From: Herbidospora mongoliensis
GTDB taxonomy: Bacteria; Actinomycetota; Actinomycetes; Streptosporangiales; Streptosporangiaceae
Reading direction: 5' to 3'
Assembly: GCF_001570545.1 (NCBI RefSeq)
Contig: NZ_BBXD01000009.1
Span: 744,001-808,000 of the forward strand
Length of the DNA: 64,000 nucleotides
Shown here: positions 42,522-53,099 of the stretch, piece after piece
Layout of the letters: each line of letters begins with the position of its first letter
Position numbering within the stretch: the first letter of the stretch is position 1
The notes under the pieces: generated by a model
What the model saw: the letters and a program-made list of their open reading frames with translations, nothing else
Databases searched by the model: none
Told to the model about the DNA's origin: nothing
Made by a program: the position numbers and the translations under genes

Positions 42522-43343
42522 ATGTCCGTCGTCGAGCTGGCGCGCCCGGTCGAAAAGCCGCGCGCCACGCCGAAAGGGCCACGGCGCCGCGTCACCGCGT
42601 GGCATCGCTGGCTGAGCCCGCTCGCCCTGCTCGCGATCTGGCAGATCGCCAGCGCGTCGGGGCTGCTGCCCGAACGCCTGCTGGCCGCACCGGCCACCAT
42701 CGCCGCCACCGCCGTCGACCTGACCCAAGCGGGGACGCTGCACACCGCGATCGGGGTCTCGCTCCAACGGGTCCTGATCGGGTTCGCGATCGGCGGGCTG
42801 GCCGGCATCCTGCTGGCCACGGTCGCGGGGCTGAGCCGGGCGGGTGAGAACGCGGTCGACCCGATCATGCAGATGCTGCGGGCGTTGCCGTTCTTCGGGC
42901 TGATCCCGCTGTTCATCCTCTGGTTCGGCATCGGCGAGGAACCAAAGATCCTTCTGGTGGCCCTCGCGGTGTCGTTCCCCCTCTACCTGAACACCTTCTC
43001 CGGCATCCGCGGCGTCGACGGCAAGCTCGCCGAGGTCGCCAAGACCCTGCGGCTGTCGCGCGGCCAGCTCATCAGGCACATCGTGCTGCCGGGCGCGCTC
43101 CCCCAGACGCTCGTCGGACTGCGGCAGGCGCTCGGCGTGGCCTGGCTGGCGCTGATCGTGGCCGAGCAGGTGAACGCGACCACCGGCCTCGGCTACATGA
43201 TCAACGACGCCCGCGAGTTCCTGCGCACCGACGTGATCGTGGTCGGGCTGCTCGTCTACAGCGCCCTGGGTCTGCTGACCGACTCTCTCGTACGACTTCT
43301 CGAGCGGAGGGCGCTGGCATGGCGACGCGGCTTTCTGGCGTAG
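42522..43343 (+). CDS. ssuC: Alkanesulfonate ABC transporter permease SsuC
   Basis: Membrane subunit for uptake of alkanesulfonates (taurine or nitrate relatives are possible). 273 residues with six TM helices; the binding-protein-dependent transport signature EVAKTLRLSRGQLIRHIVLPGALPQTLVGLRQALG is present (EAA loop that contacts SsuB). A Pro/Arg-rich N-terminus precedes helix 1 (WLSPLALLAIWQIASASG). Overlaps ssuB by 25 nt. The substrate call comes from the adjacent SsuD-type monooxygenase. Confidence 0.92.
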   Translation: MSVVELARPVEKPRATPKGPRRRVTAWHRWLSPLALLAIWQIASASGLLPERLLAAPATIAATAVDLTQAGTLHTAIGVSLQRVLIGFAIGGLAGILLATVAGLSRAGENAVDPIMQMLRALPFFGLIPLFILWFGIGEEPKILLVALAVSFPLYLNTFSGIRGVDGKLAEVAKTLRLSRGQLIRHIVLPGALPQTLVGLRQALGVAWLALIVAEQVNATTGLGYMINDAREFLRTDVIVVGLLVYSALGLLTDSLVRLLERRALAWRRGFLA

Positions 43344-44014
43344 CGCGCGCGTTCGGCGACCGGGTCGTGCTCGACTCGGTCGACCTGGAACTGCGCGACG
43401 GCGAGTTCACCGCCCTGCTGGGCCGCAGCGGCTCCGGCAAGTCGACCCTGCTCAGAGCACTGGCCGGGCTCGACGACGAGGTCACCGGGAAGATCGACGT
43501 CACGAGTTCGGTCGCGGTGGCCTTCCAGGAACCCCGGCTGGTGCCGTGGAAGCGGCTGCTGGCCAACATCACCCTCGGCCTCGACGCCCCGGTCGAGAAG
43601 GCCAAGGCGGCCCTCGAAGAGGTCGGGCTGACCGAGCGCTCCGACGCCTGGCCGCTGACCCTGTCGGGCGGCGAGGCCCAGCGGGCCAGCCTGGCCCGCG
43701 CGCTGGTCAGGGAACCCGAACTGCTGCTGCTCGACGAGCCGTTCTCCGCGCTCGACGCGCTCACCCGCATCACCATCCACCACCTCGTCCTGGAGCTGTG
43801 GGCCCGGCACCGCCCGGCCGTGCTGCTCGTCACCCACGACGTCGACGAGGCCCTGCTGCTGGCCGACAGGGTGCTCGTCCTCGACGAGGGCCGCATCGCC
43901 CACGACATCCCCATCACGACCGACCGTCCCCGCCACCGCGAGGACCCCGATCTGGTCGCGCTGCGCACCACCCTGCTCGCCGCACTCGGCGTCTCACCCG
44001 AAGGAAGATCATGA
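43319..44014 (+). CDS. ssuB: Alkanesulfonate ABC transporter ATPase SsuB
   Basis: 231-residue nucleotide-binding subunit: Walker A LLGRSGSGKSTLLRALAG, Q-loop VAFQEPRLVPWKRLL, ABC signature LSGGEAQRASLARALV, Walker B LLLLDEPFSALDALTR, switch His in LLVTHDVDEALLLAD. The QEPRLVPW stretch is typical of the nitrate/taurine/sulfonate subfamily. Its stop overlaps the ssuA start (ATGA). Confidence 0.94.
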   Translation: MATRLSGVARAFGDRVVLDSVDLELRDGEFTALLGRSGSGKSTLLRALAGLDDEVTGKIDVTSSVAVAFQEPRLVPWKRLLANITLGLDAPVEKAKAALEEVGLTERSDAWPLTLSGGEAQRASLARALVREPELLLLDEPFSALDALTRITIHHLVLELWARHRPAVLLVTHDVDEALLLADRVLVLDEGRIAHDIPITTDRPRHREDPDLVALRTTLLAALGVSPEGRS

Positions 44015-44982
44015 ACCGAAGAGTTCTCGCCGCCGTCGTCGTCCTCGTGGCCACGCTGGCCGGCTGCGGGACGGGCGACGACGCGGCGGCGCCCGCAGCT
44101 GGCGGACAGGTCGAGCTGCGCGTCGGCGACCAGAAGGCGGGCGCCCAGGCGCTGCTGAAGGCGGCCGGGCTGCTCGACGGCACCCCGTACAAGATCACGT
44201 TCGCCCAGTTCACCTCGGGCCCGCCGATGCTGGAGGCGATCAACGCCGGGGCCGTGGACATCGGCGGCGTGGGCAACACTCCCCCGATCTTCGCGGCGGC
44301 GGCCAACTCGAAGATCAAGGTCGTCGCGGCCTACAAGCAGAACGTGACGGGGGCGGCGATCGTCGTACCGGAGAACTCGACCCTCGCCGGCCCCGCCGAC
44401 CTGAAGGGCAGGAAAGTCGCGGTCTCCAAGGGCAGCTCCGCGCACTACCACCTGCTGGCGGTGCTGAAGAAGGAGGGCCTGAAGTTCTCCGACATCCAGC
44501 CCCAGTACCTCCAGCCCGCCGACGCGCTGGCCGCCTTCTCCGGCGGCACCATCGACGCCTGGACGATCTGGGAGCCCTTCACCTCCCAGGCCAACATCCA
44601 GAACAAGGCGAGGACGCTGGTCGACGGCACCGGCTACGTGAACGGCCTGAACTTCCAGGTCGCGGCCCCCGCGGCGGTCGACACCAAGGCCGACGCGATC
44701 CGTGACTTCCTCACCCGCATGGCCAAGGCCCGCGTGTGGGCGCTCGACCACAAGCCCGAGTGGGCCAAGGTCTGGGCGACCGAGACCGGCCTGCCCCAGG
44801 AGGTGGCCGACGCGGCCGTCGACAACGCGGTGATGTCGCCGATCGTCATCGACGACGCGGTGATCAGCTCGGAGCAGGAGATGGCCGACGCGTTCATCGC
44901 CGAAGGACTCATCCCCGCCGGTCTGAAGTTCGCCGACTTCGCCGACCAGCGGTTCAACGACATCGTGGGGGCGGCCCAGTGA
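44011..44982 (+). CDS. ssuA: Aliphatic sulfonate-binding lipoprotein SsuA
   Basis: 323-residue substrate-binding protein. The N-terminus MNRRVLAAVVVLVATLAGCG is a lipoprotein signal with the lipobox Cys at position 19, so it is tethered outside the membrane. Family stretches: TSGPPMLEAINAGAVDIGGVGNTPPIFAAAA and RKVAVSKGSSAHYHLLAVLKKEGL. ATG 44011 overlaps the ssuB stop; the upstream open frame is the shadow of ssuB. Confidence 0.93.
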   Translation: MNRRVLAAVVVLVATLAGCGTGDDAAAPAAGGQVELRVGDQKAGAQALLKAAGLLDGTPYKITFAQFTSGPPMLEAINAGAVDIGGVGNTPPIFAAAANSKIKVVAAYKQNVTGAAIVVPENSTLAGPADLKGRKVAVSKGSSAHYHLLAVLKKEGLKFSDIQPQYLQPADALAAFSGGTIDAWTIWEPFTSQANIQNKARTLVDGTGYVNGLNFQVAAPAAVDTKADAIRDFLTRMAKARVWALDHKPEWAKVWATETGLPQEVADAAVDNAVMSPIVIDDAVISSEQEMADAFIAEGLIPAGLKFADFADQRFNDIVGAAQ

Positions 44983-46097
44983 GTGACGCGCTGAAATTCC
45001 ACTGGTTCCTGCCGACGACAGGTGACGGGCGCTCGATCGTGGCCGGCGGCCACGGCCTGGGCCGCACCTACGGCGACTCCGAATACCGGCCCCCGACGAT
45101 CGACTACCTGGGCCAGATCGCCCGCGCGGCCGAACAGGTCGGCTTCGAGGCGGTGCTCACCCCGACCGGCACGTGGTGCGAGGACGCCTGGCTCGTGACG
45201 GCGGCGCTCACCCAGGTCACCAAGAAGCTGAAATTCCTGGTGGCCTTCCGGCCCGGCCTGCTGTCGCCGACCCTCGCCGCGCAGATGGCGGCGACCTACC
45301 AGCGGATCTCCGGCGGGCGACTGCTGCTGAACGTGGTGACCGGCGGCGAGGCGGCCGAACAGGCCCGGTTCGGCGACCATCTGAGCAAGGACGAGCGTTA
45401 CGCCCGTACCGGCGAGTTCCTGACCGCTGTCCGGGGGGCGTGGCAGGGCGGCTTCGACTTCGCCGGCGACTACTACGACCTGACCGACGCCCGCGTGGCC
45501 GTGACGCCCGACCCGATTCCGGAGATCTACTTCGGCGGGTCGTCGGGCGCGGCCGGCCCCGTGGCGGCCAAGCACGCCGACGTCTATCTGACCTGGGGCG
45601 AACCGCCCGCGCAGGTGGGCGAGAAGCTGCGGTGGATCCGCGAGCTCGGGGCCGCTGAGGGGCGCACTCTGCGGTACGGCGTCCGCCTGCACGTCATCAC
45701 CAGGGACACCAGCGCCGAAGCCTGGGCGGAGGCCGGACGCCTGCTGGAGCGCATCCCGTCCGGAGACATCGACAAGGCCCGCAAGCTGCTGTCCACCAGC
45801 GAGTCGGTCGGCCAGAAGCGCATGCTGGCCCTGCACGAGGGCTTCAAGAGCGGCAAGGTACGGGACCTGGAGATCCACCCCGGGCTGTGGGCGGGGGTGG
45901 GCCTGGTGCGCGGCGGCGCCGGAACCGCCCTGGTCGGCAGCCATTCGGAGGTGGCCGACCTGCTGGAGGAGTACGCCGCCCACGGCGCCTCGGAGTTCAT
46001 CCTGTCCGGCTACCCGCATTTGGAAGAGGCCTACTGGTTCGGCGAGGGCGTGCTGCCGGAACTGCGGCGGAGGGGGCTCGTCCAGAAGGCGGCCTGA
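44979..46097 (+). CDS. ssuD: FMNH2-dependent alkanesulfonate monooxygenase SsuD
   Basis: Cleaves C-S bonds of alkanesulfonates to aldehyde and sulfite, feeding sulfur starvation metabolism. 372 residues, luciferase-like barrel: FHWFLPTTGDGR at the N-terminus, GFEAVLTPTGTWCEDAW with a Cys at the position seen in E. coli SsuD, ISGGRLLLNVVTGGEAAEQARFGD, YFGGSSGAAGPVAAKHADVYLTWGEPP. GTG 44979 overlaps the ssuA stop (GTGA). An FMN reductase (SsuE) is not in the window. Confidence 0.95.
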   Translation: MSDALKFHWFLPTTGDGRSIVAGGHGLGRTYGDSEYRPPTIDYLGQIARAAEQVGFEAVLTPTGTWCEDAWLVTAALTQVTKKLKFLVAFRPGLLSPTLAAQMAATYQRISGGRLLLNVVTGGEAAEQARFGDHLSKDERYARTGEFLTAVRGAWQGGFDFAGDYYDLTDARVAVTPDPIPEIYFGGSSGAAGPVAAKHADVYLTWGEPPAQVGEKLRWIRELGAAEGRTLRYGVRLHVITRDTSAEAWAEAGRLLERIPSGDIDKARKLLSTSESVGQKRMLALHEGFKSGKVRDLEIHPGLWAGVGLVRGGAGTALVGSHSEVADLLEEYAAHGASEFILSGYPHLEEAYWFGEGVLPELRRRGLVQKAA

Positions 46098-46119
46098 ACC
46101 TGCTCGTCGCGGGCGGCGG

Positions 46120-46899
46120 CTATCGGGTCTTCCAGATGAAGTAGACCGGGATGGGGCCAGGGTCGTCGGGCCCCGCGCTCGGGAACTCCATGAGGCCGAA
46201 CCTGCCTTCGCTCGTCTGCACGCAGAACGTGCCGGTGTCGTTCATCCACCCCAGTTCCGTCCGCCACGCGTCAGGGGCGACCGAGACGCAGTCGGCCAGC
46301 CAGGCGTAGCCGTCGCCCTCCCACTCCACCGCCCTGGCGCCGTTGACCATGACGATCTCGCCCGCGAGAACCCCACGATCGTAGAAGGAGTCGGCTCCGG
46401 GGCCGGGCCCCATCGGCTTTCTGTGGTCGAAGTCCATGTAGTTGCCCGGCTTGAACGCGTCGAACGTCACCGTGTCGTATCTGGGCTGGAGGAGGCTGTC
46501 CAGGACGGCGACGGTGGCGGCGCGCCCCTCGGGGATCTCCACGGTGATCGGCACGTCCGCATCCCGGTAGGTGCGCGGTTCGCCGCCGGTGACGACCACG
46601 TGGATGTCGCCGGGGATGGCGACCGTGTAACCCTGGGCGCCTTTCGCGGTGTTCAGGGTGAGGCGCCAGCCGGTGGCCGCGGGCTCCAGCGGCCGCACCG
46701 GGACACCCGGGCCGGCCGCGACCTCGACCGACCCGTCTTCGGCCACCAGGAACCTCGCGACGGCGACGGCGCCCTGGTCTCTGGTCTCCGCACGGAACAG
46801 GTCATCCGAGACGGGAGGATCGAACAGCCCGGCCACGATCTCGATGAGGATCAGGATCACGACGATGCCTATCGGCACCAGAACCCAGCGACCTTCCAC
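46120..46899 (-). CDS. Single-pass membrane protein of unknown function
   Basis: Not recognised. 259 residues with one N-terminal TM helix (WVLVPIGIVVILILIEIVAGLF, residues about 5-26) and a beta-rich extracytoplasmic domain rich in Asp and aromatic residues; two cysteines in the last third (LADCVSVAP and TGTFCVQTS) could form a disulfide. The start GTG lies inside an RNA-level inverted repeat TTCCTCA-TCAT-TGAGGAA (46900-46917), which overlaps the ribosome site. It follows the GntR/TetR-type regulator by 34 nt on the same strand, with an operator-like palindrome between. Confidence 0.7.
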   Translation of the reverse strand: MEGRWVLVPIGIVVILILIEIVAGLFDPPVSDDLFRAETRDQGAVAVARFLVAEDGSVEVAAGPGVPVRPLEPAATGWRLTLNTAKGAQGYTVAIPGDIHVVVTGGEPRTYRDADVPITVEIPEGRAATVAVLDSLLQPRYDTVTFDAFKPGNYMDFDHRKPMGPGPGADSFYDRGVLAGEIVMVNGARAVEWEGDGYAWLADCVSVAPDAWRTELGWMNDTGTFCVQTSEGRFGLMEFPSAGPDDPGPIPVYFIWKTR

Positions 46900-46940
46900 T
46901 TCCTCATCATTGAGGAAATAAGTGACCTTGGCACTAGCGC
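46900..46940 (-). promoter_or_regulatory. Inverted repeat over a ribosome site, plus an operator-like palindrome
   Basis: TTCCTCA and TGAGGAA (46900-46906 and 46911-46917) form a 7-bp hairpin that would bury the AGGA ribosome site of the membrane-protein gene. GCACTAGCGC (46931-46940), across the stop codon of the regulator gene, differs by one base from the perfect palindrome GCACTAGTGC in front of the esterase. Confidence 0.45.
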
Positions 46941-47923
46941 ATGTCGGAGCAGAGCGGTGCGATGCCGTCGAGCGTGCGCTGGAGCCCGAATTCGAAGAGT
47001 GTGTCGAGGGACAGATCCACGTCGTCCCGGGCCAGCAGTCCGGCCATGAGCGGGAAGGATCCGGCGTGCATGGCCGCGGCCAGCGCGTTGCCCTGGGTGC
47101 GCAGCCACTCGTCGTCGGTCAGGCCGGTGTCCTGCTCGGCCTCGGCCTCCCGCTCCAGGTTGGCAGCTGTGCCGCGGACGAATCCCGCCATCGTGGCGGC
47201 GACGTGGATCATCGTCAGGGGGTCGAGTCCCTGACCGGAGACCGCGCGCATCGTCCATTCGGTGTGAGCGATCGCGTTCGGCGCGAGCAGCGGCCTGGTC
47301 AGCGACACCACCTGTGCGAGCCAAGGATGCCGCCGATACATGGACCATTGGACTCGGCACACCAGTTCCAGTTGGGCGCGCCAGTCGCCGGTCGGCCGGG
47401 CCGGTAGACGGTCCTCGGCGAACACGGCGTCCGCCATCAGCGTCACGAGGTGGTTCTTGCCGCGGACGTGACGGTAGAGCGCCATCGTGGCCACGTCGAG
47501 GTCGGTGGCGATGCGACGCATCGTGGTGGCGGCCAGGCCTTCGGCGTCGGCGATCGTGGTGGCGGTTCGCACGATGCGGTCCGTGAAGATCTCCGCGTCG
47601 CTCCGCCCGGCGATCCGGCGCTGCCCCGCCTGAGCTCCTTCGGCCCGCCGTTCCTCCGGTCGGGCCGTCCGGCGCCGTTTACCGGACGTGACCACGGTGC
47701 CGACGCCGGGCACGGGTTCGACCAGACCCTCATTCCGCAGCGCGGCGAGGATCTTGGACGCGGTGGCCATCGCGACGCCCCATTCCCGGACGATCTGCCG
47801 AGTGGACGGGACACGGTCGCCGGGTTTGAGCGCGCCAGTGGTGATCCGACGGCGTAACTCCGCGGCGATCCGCGCGGACGCGGGCTCCGCTTCATCCTGT
47901 ACCGCACCGTCGTCGTTCGCCAC
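46934..47923 (-). CDS. Transcriptional regulator with GntR and TetR DNA-binding domains
   Basis: 329 residues. Residues 15-80 are a GntR-type winged helix (RIAAELRRRITTGALKPGDRVPSTRQIVREWGVAMATASKILAAL). After a basic linker, residues 113-160 are a TetR-type HTH (TTIADAEGLAATTMRRIATDLDVATMALYRHVRGK), followed by a TetR-like C-terminal domain (about 160 residues). The GTG at 47923 has GGGAG 5-6 nt upstream; the longer frame reads into the divergent promoter. Such GntR-TetR composites occur in actinobacteria, but their DNA mode is little known. Divergent to a carboxylesterase; palindromic sites lie between them. Confidence 0.9.
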   Translation of the reverse strand: MANDDGAVQDEAEPASARIAAELRRRITTGALKPGDRVPSTRQIVREWGVAMATASKILAALRNEGLVEPVPGVGTVVTSGKRRRTARPEERRAEGAQAGQRRIAGRSDAEIFTDRIVRTATTIADAEGLAATTMRRIATDLDVATMALYRHVRGKNHLVTLMADAVFAEDRLPARPTGDWRAQLELVCRVQWSMYRRHPWLAQVVSLTRPLLAPNAIAHTEWTMRAVSGQGLDPLTMIHVAATMAGFVRGTAANLEREAEAEQDTGLTDDEWLRTQGNALAAAMHAGSFPLMAGLLARDDVDLSLDTLFEFGLQRTLDGIAPLCSDMR

Positions 47924-47937
47924 GAAATCTCCCGACC

Positions 47938-48010
47938 GTACTAGTGCACCGGATCGTCGTGCAGCCTGACCCGCCAAGGATGCCACCGTGCGGAGTTGGT
48001 GCACTAGTGC
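47938..48010. promoter_or_regulatory. Paired palindromic operators between regulator and esterase
   Basis: GTACTAGTGC (47938-47947, one mismatch) and the perfect palindrome GCACTAGTGC (48001-48010) are arranged as part of an 11-bp inverted repeat, ACTAGTGCACC and GGTGCACTAGT. Their centres are 63 bp apart, about six helical turns. The first is 15 nt from the regulator start; the second lies 80 nt before the esterase start. Likely sites for the adjacent dual-HTH regulator. Confidence 0.7.
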
Positions 48011-48090
48011 CGTTCTTGGCCGGATCAGCACGTGGCCAGGATGCTGGCGGCCAAGCGCGTACCGGGTTAACAAGACGCAGGAGGCAAGGG

Positions 48091-49749
48091 ATGGGCAAGG
48101 CGATTCGGAACTGGATGGGTGCCGGCGCGATTGCGGTCGGGCTGGCTTCGGTTCCCCTGAGCGCGGCGGCGGGCACGGCGGACCGGGGCGCGAATCCGGC
48201 CGTGGTCCGCACGGCTCAGGGCGCGGTGCGGGGCACGGTCGCCGCGGACCACCGCTCGTTTCAGGGCATTCCCTACGCGAAGCCGTTGAACAAGAAGCTG
48301 CGCTGGCGGTCACCGCAGCCGAGGGAGCCGTGGAAGGGCGTTCGTGACGCCAGGAAAGCCGCTCGTGGGTGTGCTCAGCCGCAAGGGCTGCCGATGGACC
48401 GGGCCAGTGATGCCGAGGACTGTCTGTATCTGAACGTCACCACCCCGCCGGAACATGCGGACAAGCCGCTGAAGCCGGTGGTGGTATGGCTCCACGGCGG
48501 ACACTTCTTCCTCGGACAGGGGGACACCTGGGGCGGCCGCAGGATGGCCGTGGAGGGCGACGTCGTCGTGGTGACGGTCAACTACCGCCTGGGCCCGCTC
48601 GGGTTCCTGACCCATCCCGGCCTGGAGCGGTCGCCCGGCACCGCGGGCAACTTCGGCATCGAGGACCAGCAGGCCGCGCTGCGCTGGGTGCGGGCGAACG
48701 CGGCGGCTTTCGGCGGCGACCCGGACAACGTGATGCTCGCCGGCCAGTCGGCCGGTGCGGCCAGCGTCTGCGCCCATCTCGCGGCACCGGGTTCCCAGGG
48801 GCTCTTCCACCGAGCGGTCCTGCAGAGCAACTCCTGCACTGCCCCGCTGCGCACCCGCGCGGAAGCGGTGGCCGGAGCCGAAGCCCTCATCAAGAGGACC
48901 GGATGTGACGAGGATGCCGCCGGTGTGGCCGCGTGCATGCGCGAACTGCCGGCCCGGAGGCTGATCAAGGCCGCCGGGTTCCCGGGCGAGTCCGCCTGGG
49001 AACCCGCCCCGGTCGCCGGCGGGTCCGTGCTCCCGGTCGACCCCGCCGAGGCGCTGGCCACGGGACGCTTTCACCGTGTGCCCGTCCTCATCGGCGCCAC
49101 CGCTGATGAGTACCGCGCGCACGTGTGGGGCATGGAGCGCACCCACATGCTGTGCGCATCCGATCAGAAGCCTCCCTGCGACCTCACTGACGACCAGTAC
49201 CGGGAGCAGATCCAGGCCGCCTTCGGTGAGCACGCCGACAAGGTCCTCGCCCGGTACCCGGTGGACGACTACGAGACTCCCTCCGAAGCGCTGTCGGCAG
49301 CCATGACCGACTTCCAGTACGCGTTGCCGATCCTGGACACGGCGCGCGCCTTCAGCCGGTACGTCCCGACCTACATGTACGAGTTCGCCGACCGGGACGC
49401 CCCCTTCTTCACCGAGGCGGCACCGGTGACCTTCGCGACCGGCGCCTACCACACGGCCGAATTGCCCTACCTGTTCGACGTCGACTACTCAGAGCCTCCG
49501 ACGGTCGCGCAGGAGGGCCTTTCCGACATCATGGTCGGCTACTGGACGAGGTTCGCGCACAACGGCGACCCCAACCGCCGTGGCCTGCCGTCCTGGCCGC
49601 GGTTCGACATCCGGTCCGGTCACGTGCAGCGTCTCGCCACCGGGCCGGACGACATCGGACGCACGGACTTCGTACGCGCACACCACCTCGGCTTCTGGCG
49701 CTCCCTGACGGGCCAGACAGGCTCTAGTGGTCGGGCGCCTCGCTCTTGA
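48091..49749 (+). CDS. Secreted type-B carboxylesterase
   Basis: Serine esterase of the para-nitrobenzyl esterase/carboxylesterase family. 552 residues with a cleavable signal peptide (MGKAIRNWMGAGAIAVGLAS ... AAAGTA). Seen are FQGIPYAKP, EDCLYLNVTTP, the oxyanion loop VVWLHGGHFF, and the nucleophile elbow LAGQSAGAAS (GxSxG). The other triad members lie in the later Glu and the His of ATGAYHTAELPYLFD. AGGAGG is 7 nt before ATG 48091, which fixes the start. Cys pairs suggest disulfides. Convergent with the PH-domain gene, ends overlapping by 26 nt. Confidence 0.93.
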   Translation: MGKAIRNWMGAGAIAVGLASVPLSAAAGTADRGANPAVVRTAQGAVRGTVAADHRSFQGIPYAKPLNKKLRWRSPQPREPWKGVRDARKAARGCAQPQGLPMDRASDAEDCLYLNVTTPPEHADKPLKPVVVWLHGGHFFLGQGDTWGGRRMAVEGDVVVVTVNYRLGPLGFLTHPGLERSPGTAGNFGIEDQQAALRWVRANAAAFGGDPDNVMLAGQSAGAASVCAHLAAPGSQGLFHRAVLQSNSCTAPLRTRAEAVAGAEALIKRTGCDEDAAGVAACMRELPARRLIKAAGFPGESAWEPAPVAGGSVLPVDPAEALATGRFHRVPVLIGATADEYRAHVWGMERTHMLCASDQKPPCDLTDDQYREQIQAAFGEHADKVLARYPVDDYETPSEALSAAMTDFQYALPILDTARAFSRYVPTYMYEFADRDAPFFTEAAPVTFATGAYHTAELPYLFDVDYSEPPTVAQEGLSDIMVGYWTRFAHNGDPNRRGLPSWPRFDIRSGHVQRLATGPDDIGRTDFVRAHHLGFWRSLTGQTGSSGRAPRS

Positions 49750-50176
49750 TCTTTATGAGGGCGTTCAGTTCCGCCACCGCCCGCGCCGCGCGCGCCTTCT
49801 CCGAGCCCTGGATGCCCATCGCGCCCACGACGTTGCCGTCGGCGAGGTCGAGGCGGGGCCAGGGCTCGGCGTCGGGCAGGCTGATGCCGAGGATCTCGGC
49901 CCACTCGTAGCGGTGGACCCGCACCGCGTTCACCACGGTCACGCCGTCGTCGTCGGCCTCCACCCGCAGGCGGCCCAGCAGGTGGAGGATGAAGGCGACG
50001 GCGCAGCCGAAGACGAGCACCCCGATGCGGTCGGGGATGTGGAACTGCTCCGGCAGGATGACCGCGAGGATCAGGGCGCCCCCCACCATGATCGCCGCGA
50101 GCGTGTAGGCCACGACGCGGGCCCTTTTCGGACGCCAGACGACGGGGAGGGGCGGCGCGGGAACACTGGGGAACAT
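49724..50176 (-). CDS. PH domain-containing membrane protein
   Basis: 150 residues with two close TM helices (VVAYTLAAIMVGGALILAVIL and RIGVLVFGCAVAFILHLLG). A small beta domain of the bacterial PH (bPH) type follows: VEADDDGVTVVNAVRVHRYEWAEILGISLPDAEPWPRLDL. Such proteins commonly sit beside ribH in actinobacteria; function unknown. ATG 50176; ribH ends 12 nt upstream, so it is likely the last gene of the rib operon. Confidence 0.85.
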   Translation of the reverse strand: MFPSVPAPPLPVVWRPKRARVVAYTLAAIMVGGALILAVILPEQFHIPDRIGVLVFGCAVAFILHLLGRLRVEADDDGVTVVNAVRVHRYEWAEILGISLPDAEPWPRLDLADGNVVGAMGIQGSEKARAARAVAELNALIKIKSEAPDH

Positions 50177-50187
50177 GAGCCCAAACG

Positions 50188-51880
<1,693 letters not shown>

Positions 51881-51884
<4 letters not shown>

Positions 51885-52513
51885 ACTGCGACCGCCTCTT
51901 TCTGCTGCCACTGCTTGCGCCAGTTCACGAATCCGGTGAGGACCAGGACGAAGAACACCGCGTACACCGCCCCGGAGACGACGAGCCCCGACCGGAACGC
52001 GAGCGGCACCCCCACGAGGTCGACGGCGATCCAGACGAGCCAGAAGTCGGTCAGCGCCCTGCCCTGGGCCCAGGTCGCCACCGCGCTGCCGACGAAGATG
52101 TAGGCGTCGGCCGCCACCAGGAAGTACCCCTCGGGCAGCGGCGCGTGCGCGCCCCACGAGAGCCCGGTGACGAAGAAGAACCACCCGACGAGGGCAGTGC
52201 CGACGACCACCGTGCCGGCCAGGAACAGCCGCTCGGCGTAGGTGGCGGGCCGCACGTCGAGCTGCTCGCCCTGGCTCTTCCAGCGCACCCAGCCGTAGAT
52301 CGCCAGCACGCCGAACAGGACCTGCTTCAACGCGTTGCCGGTCAGTCCGGCGTTGATCGAAGCGGCCAGGAGCAGGACCGACGCGGTGAGCTGGACCGGC
52401 CAGGTCCACAGCGAGCGGCGGATGGCGAACACGACCGTGGCCAGGGCCAGGATGTTGCCGATGAGGTCGGTCCAGAGGACGGTCGTACCGAAGACCTCGA
52501 AACTGGCGTTCAT
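51881..52513 (-). CDS. ribM: PnuC-family riboflavin transporter RibM
   Basis: 210-residue PnuC-type permease with about seven TM helices (e.g. [20 protein letters not shown]). It carries the family stretches [43 protein letters not shown] and a final FVNWRKQW. PnuC proteins usually carry nicotinamide riboside, but a member between ribE and ribBA behind an FMN riboswitch is RibM, a facilitator of riboflavin uptake described in corynebacteria and streptomycetes. Substrate is therefore inferred from context. Overlaps both neighbours by ATGA. Confidence 0.9.
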
Positions 52514-53097
52514 CGGACGACCAGCTTTTCCACGTACTTCGCGATGACGTCGGCCTCCAGGTTCACCGGGTCTCCGGCGACCTTCCGGCCGAGAGTGGTC
52601 AAGGCCAGCGTGGTGGGGATCAGGCTGACGGTGAAGCTCTCCTCGGACACCGAGGCGACGGTCAGCGAGACCCCGTCCACCGTGATCGAGCCCTTGTGCA
52701 CCACGTAACGGGCCAGGTCGGCGGGCAGGGAGACGGTCACGACCTCCCAGTGCTCGTCGGGCTCGCGGTTCAGGATCACGCCGGTGCCGTCCACGTGGCC
52801 CTGCACGATGTGGCCCCCGAGCCGCTGGTCGACGCGGACCGCGCGCTCCAGGTTCACCGGCGTGCCTTCGGCGAGGGCGCCGAGGCTGCTCCGGTCGAGG
52901 GTCTCCTTCATGACGTCCACGGTGAAGACGTCGCCCTTGACCTCGACGACGGTCAGGCAGACCCCGTTCACGGCGATCGAGTCGCCGTGCCCGGCGTCCT
53001 CGGTGACGATCGGGCCGCGGAAGGCCAGCCGGGCGGCCTGCGGGAGGGGGTCGACGGTGACGACCTCGCCGAGTTCCTCGACGATTCCGGTGAACAT
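52510..53097 (-). CDS. ribE: Riboflavin synthase (alpha type)
   Basis: Dismutates two lumazines to riboflavin. 195 residues built from two similar beta barrels: [12 protein letters not shown] and [16 protein letters not shown] in the first, [15 protein letters not shown] and [35 protein letters not shown] in the second. ATG 53097; ribD ends two bases upstream. Its stop overlaps the ribM start (ATGA). Confidence 0.96.
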   Translation of the reverse strand: MFTGIVEELGEVVTVDPLPQAARLAFRGPIVTEDAGHGDSIAVNGVCLTVVEVKGDVFTVDVMKETLDRSSLGALAEGTPVNLERAVRVDQRLGGHIVQGHVDGTGVILNREPDEHWEVVTVSLPADLARYVVHKGSITVDGVSLTVASVSEESFTVSLIPTTLALTTLGRKVAGDPVNLEADVIAKYVEKLVVR

Positions 53098-53099
53098 GA

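Noticed and set aside
40884-43079. 731-residue version of the CoxD-like ATPase
   Set aside because: The extension is antisense to the HD-hydrolase and ssuC genes and has no motif; the AAA domain begins after GTG 41747.
47944-48090. Longer N-terminus for the carboxylesterase
   Set aside because: It would run through the palindromic operators; ATG 48091 has a perfect AGGAGG and starts a clear signal peptide.
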